The position numbers and the translations under genes are program-made. Below the pieces are notes generated by a model. The model was given only the letters and a program-made list of their open reading frames with translations, was not told where the DNA came from and made no database searches. Source: Gramella sp. MT6 (lineage in GTDB: Bacteria; Bacteroidota; Bacteroidia; Flavobacteriales; Flavobacteriaceae). Taken from it: a stretch of DNA of 64,000 bases. How positions within the stretch are numbered: position 1 is the first letter of the stretch; each line of letters starts with the position of its first letter. Shown here one piece after another: positions 60,962 to 64,000 of this stretch. Where the stretch lies: positions 1,240,001 to 1,304,000 of the forward strand of contig NZ_CP048410.1 of NCBI RefSeq assembly GCF_019357415.1, read 5' to 3'.

Positions 60962-63736
60962 TTATTGATCTACCTGATCTTTCTCTTTCTTAATAGTTTT
61001 TGGTTTTATAGGATTTCCATCCACATCGATTTCCACGATCTCATCAAAATCAAGTTCATCTAATTTTTCAGCGATCTTGGCTCTGTCACCAATGATGAAC
61101 CAGTTCACTTTTTCTGGATCTACCATCTTCTTGCTAACCTTCTGAATATCTTCCGCACTTAGATTTCTTATTTCAGCATCATAAGTTTTATAATAATCGT
61201 CTGGTAAGTCATATTTCACCATATTTCTAAGAGACGCATTCACCGCGGCATTGGTTTCCCATTGTCCTGGAAGTGCCAGTACCTGGTTGGTCTTTACTTT
61301 TTCTACCTCCGCAGCCGTTGCAGGACGGGTAGTGACGAATTCAGCGATCTCTTTTCTTAGTTCAGTCACAGATTCTGCAGATTTATCGGTTTGTACAGGA
61401 GCATATACAAGGAATGGTCTTTCCTCCTTAGTGCCCATTACGAAACCTCCGGCTCCATAAGCCCAGTGTTTATCTTCTCTAAGGTTCATGTTGATTCTGG
61501 AAGTAAATTCACCTCCAAGGATATTCACCATTTGTTCCACCGCATATTCAGGATTTTCCCCGTATTTATCTGTTAAATGCCCTGCAATGATCACAGATTG
61601 TTGAGATTCCGGACGATCCATCAGGTAAAGGGTGTTCTTGGTATCGGTCTTTGGCTTGGTAAATGTAACCTGCGGCACATCACCTTTTTTCCATTTCCCA
61701 AGGGATTTTTCCAGCTGATCTTTTAACTGGTCCATTTCGATATCACCTGTAACAACAAGAGTGGCGTTATTTGGCTTTAACCAGGTGTCGTAGAAATTTA
61801 CAACCTCTTCCCTTGTAAGTTTTTCTACAGTATCCTCATATCCCGTGCCGGTCTGCGGACCGCTATAGGGATGATCCTCGCCGTAAAGATATTTATTCAT
61901 TACCCTTAAAGCCATCGTGATAGGTTGAGACTTTTCTCGTTTTATATCATTTAGCTGATCTGTTTTTAACCTTTCAAATTCCTTTTGAGGGAAAGAAGGA
62001 TTTAGAATCACATCTGAGAATAATTCTAAACTTCCTTCCAGGCTTGGTTTTAAAGTTCTTAGACTTACGGTAGAAATATCCATATCTGAACTTGTGTAAA
62101 GATCTGCTCCCAGTAACTGTAATTTCTCGCTAATTTCCAGGGAGTTTAGATTTTCAGTTCCCTCATCTAGCAGGTCCATAGCTAAAGAAGCAGTTCCCGG
62201 GCTTGCCATGTAATCTGTCTTGTAACCGGCATCGAACATAAGGTCCATCACGATCGTTGGAACTCCTTCGCGTTTTGCCAATACGATCTCCATTCCGTTT
62301 TTCAGGTTAGAACGCTGAACATCGGGAAATTTAGATGGCTTTGCTTCAGCAACTGCAGGAAGCGAAGATCTGTCTACAGAAGTTTCTGTAATACTATATT
62401 CCGGGAATGGCTTTGCGATAAGTGTATGCTTTCCTTTTTTAAGCCATTTTTGTGCGGTGGCCTGAAGATCTTCTATGGTAGCATTTTCTACGAATTGAAG
62501 TTTTTTCTTGTAGTAATCTGCGTCACCATGATATGTTTCATTAGAAGCCAGGATATCTGAAATTCCGCCAAATCCACCAATTCGCTCCATACCTTTAATA
62601 AAATCTGCGAAATATTCAGCTTTTACTCTTTTCAGTTCAGCTTCGGTTGGACCTTCGGCGATAAATTTATTTATTTCTGAAAGCATTTCAGTTTTCACCT
62701 TTTCAATATCCACGCCCGGCTTAACGTTCGCCTGTGCAATAAACCTGCTGGCGATCTCTGAAGAAGCCTGATAAGCTCCTGCGCTGCTGGCGATCTGGTT
62801 TTCATAGACCAGGTTCTTGTATAAACGTGAATTTTTACCGCTGCTCAGGATCGCAGAAATAAGGTCAAAATGAAGGTCTTCTTTTGAACCAAACTCTGGG
62901 CTGTTCCAGGTGTATACCACGCGAGCTTCCGGAACACGGTCTTCATAAACCTGGTAGGTATCTGTAGGATGCTCAGGGATATTTCTTTCCTGTCTTTCAA
63001 TAGTTGGGCCCGCAGGAATATCTCCGAAGTACTTTAAAACCTTTTTGTGAGCCTCATCTGGAGTAATATCTCCTGCGATAGCAATAACCGCGTTGTTTGG
63101 CCCATAATATGACTCGAACCATTCTTTTACATCTTCCACCGTGGCTGCATTAAGATCTTCCATTTCGCCGATCACGGTCCAGGAATATGGGTGTCCTTTT
63201 GGATACATGGCCTTGGTAAGGTAATTCCACTGCTGCCCGTATGGTTGATTTTCTCCCTGGCGCTTCTCGTTCTGAACCACCCCGCGTTGTTCGTCAAGCA
63301 ATTCCTGACTTATCACTCCTTTGAAATGACCCATTCGGTCTGATTCAAGGAATAAAACCTGGTCCAGGGCTGCTACAGGTACATTTTGAAAATAATTGGT
63401 TCTGTCTGTATTAGTTGTACCGTTCACATCGGTTCCCCCAATTCTTTCAATAGCCTGGAAATAGTCGTCTTTGAAGTTTTCGCTACCGTTGAACATGAGG
63501 TGTTCAAATAAATGTGCAAAACCACTCTTACCGGGTTTCTCATTTTTTGAGCCTACATGATACCAAACATTTACGGCAACAATTGGAGCTTTATGGTCTT
63601 CATGAACTAAAAGTGTCAACCCATTGGGGAGAACAAATTTTTCATAGTCGATATTTATATCGTCTGCTTTAAAAGTTTGAGCCTGTGATGAACCTATAAT
63701 GAATAGGCAGGCCATTAGAAATAGGAATCTTTTCAT
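60962..63736 (-). CDS. Secreted M16 family zinc metallopeptidase (two-domain)
   Basis: The 924-residue protein has a signal peptide (FLFLMACLFIIGSSQAQ). The N-terminal M16 domain holds the inverted zinc motif HLFEH (H75, E78, H79) and a downstream Glu in VVQNEKRQGENQ. A second M16 half (about 480-900) lacks the HxxEH motif and probably serves as the lid, as in pitrilysin-like two-domain enzymes. Relatives in flavobacteria are periplasmic or outer-membrane-linked and digest peptides. Its C-terminus is Lys/Asp-rich. The terminator at 60927-60957 ends it. Confidence 0.92.
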   Translation of the reverse strand: MKRFLFLMACLFIIGSSQAQTFKADDINIDYEKFVLPNGLTLLVHEDHKAPIVAVNVWYHVGSKNEKPGKSGFAHLFEHLMFNGSENFKDDYFQAIERIGGTDVNGTTNTDRTNYFQNVPVAALDQVLFLESDRMGHFKGVISQELLDEQRGVVQNEKRQGENQPYGQQWNYLTKAMYPKGHPYSWTVIGEMEDLNAATVEDVKEWFESYYGPNNAVIAIAGDITPDEAHKKVLKYFGDIPAGPTIERQERNIPEHPTDTYQVYEDRVPEARVVYTWNSPEFGSKEDLHFDLISAILSSGKNSRLYKNLVYENQIASSAGAYQASSEIASRFIAQANVKPGVDIEKVKTEMLSEINKFIAEGPTEAELKRVKAEYFADFIKGMERIGGFGGISDILASNETYHGDADYYKKKLQFVENATIEDLQATAQKWLKKGKHTLIAKPFPEYSITETSVDRSSLPAVAEAKPSKFPDVQRSNLKNGMEIVLAKREGVPTIVMDLMFDAGYKTDYMASPGTASLAMDLLDEGTENLNSLEISEKLQLLGADLYTSSDMDISTVSLRTLKPSLEGSLELFSDVILNPSFPQKEFERLKTDQLNDIKREKSQPITMALRVMNKYLYGEDHPYSGPQTGTGYEDTVEKLTREEVVNFYDTWLKPNNATLVVTGDIEMDQLKDQLEKSLGKWKKGDVPQVTFTKPKTDTKNTLYLMDRPESQQSVIIAGHLTDKYGENPEYAVEQMVNILGGEFTSRINMNLREDKHWAYGAGGFVMGTKEERPFLVYAPVQTDKSAESVTELRKEIAEFVTTRPATAAEVEKVKTNQVLALPGQWETNAAVNASLRNMVKYDLPDDYYKTYDAEIRNLSAEDIQKVSKKMVDPEKVNWFIIGDRAKIAEKLDELDFDEIVEIDVDGNPIKPKTIKKEKDQVDQ

Positions 63737-64000
63737 AATGAATTAATGATTAAAATTGATTAAATGGTGAGTAGGGCTCCTAAATATAGAAATTAAAATA
63801 TTATCATTCAGCAGGTTGAATTGAAATTGCGTGTTTTTGCAGTAGAAGGCTAGGAAAACGGATGACACTTCCTTGATTTAGGCAACAGGAAATCTAAGAA
63901 AATTATATGCTGAGGAAGAAAAATGAGGTACCTCTATGAGATATTTATAATGAGACACCGGAATTTCCGGTGTCTTATTTTATATAAAAACTTTAGTGAG
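63737..64000. other. Region upstream of the M16 gene up to the window end
   Basis: No ORF of note was found. A -7-like TATATTTA on the minus strand may serve the M16 gene. At 63953-63980 a plus-strand hairpin looks like a terminator, with no visible gene before it, so a small RNA in 63830-63975 is possible. Confidence 0.3.
63953..63980 (+). terminator. Possible plus-strand terminator at the window end
   Basis: Arms AGACACCGG (63953-63961) and CCGGTGTCT (63967-63975) form a perfect 9-bp stem with a 5-base loop and are followed by TATTTTAT. No upstream plus-strand gene is seen. Confidence 0.5.

Noticed and set aside
1..64000. Search by eye for tRNA, rRNA, CRISPR, insertion sequences and phage genes
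   Set aside because: No cloverleaf, repeat-spacer array, transposase or phage structural gene was seen; a program run could still find a short element.

Overview
The window reads as chromosome of a marine Flavobacteriaceae bacterium, most like Gramella/Christiangramella (inference from gene content; no database search was run). The signs are: no Shine-Dalgarno use, several promoters of the Bacteroidetes form TTG-N19/20-TAnnTTTG, TonB-dependent receptors with carboxypeptidase-like N-terminal domains, many small lipoproteins, and families typical of the group (DUF2480, DUF3078, DUF5689, a three-gene b-type succinate dehydrogenase). No tRNA, rRNA, CRISPR array, prophage or insertion sequence was seen, and no clear pseudogene.

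Layout. 1-5793: aromatic amino acid catabolism (3' part of hppD, then DUF3108 protein, tryptophan 2,3-dioxygenase, an M23 lipoprotein and pgi in one operon); a short promoter-terminator unit without an ORF lies between hppD and the operon. 5914-20889: an outer-membrane uptake region with three related TonB-dependent receptors, a lipoprotein built from repeats of an unrecognised domain, an endonuclease I-type lipoprotein carrying three cadherin-like domains, a secreted endonuclease/exonuclease/phosphatase protein on the other strand, and a DUF5689 lipoprotein. I read it as a candidate extracellular nucleic acid scavenging locus. 21035-38303: housekeeping and repair genes (mfd, a flavin disulfide reductase-like protein, TspO-like protein, pdeM, a methionine aminotransferase, sdhCAB, DinB-like protein, cbpA/cbpM-type chaperone pair, pepP, thiL). 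38528-48655: the suf iron-sulfur assembly genes in two blocks (sufA-sufB-lipoprotein-sufC-sufD-sufS, then sufE-DUF59-DUF2480-DUF3078), separated by a secreted M43 metalloprotease unit. 48713-64000: hflX, small secreted proteins, an M28 membrane peptidase, CBS protein, two tandem related lipoproteins, methyltransferase, PepSY-like protein, a short SSB and an M16 peptidase.

Regulation. Complete TTG-N19/20-TAnnTTTG promoters stand before the kyn/pgi operon, the second receptor, mfd, sdhC and sufE. For mfd and hflX the -7 element ends five bases before the ATG, which predicts leaderless mRNAs. Most transcription units end in clear GC-rich hairpins followed by T-runs. The best candidates for something new are the nuclease/receptor locus, the orphan small transcript near position 930, and the direct repeats in the suf promoter.
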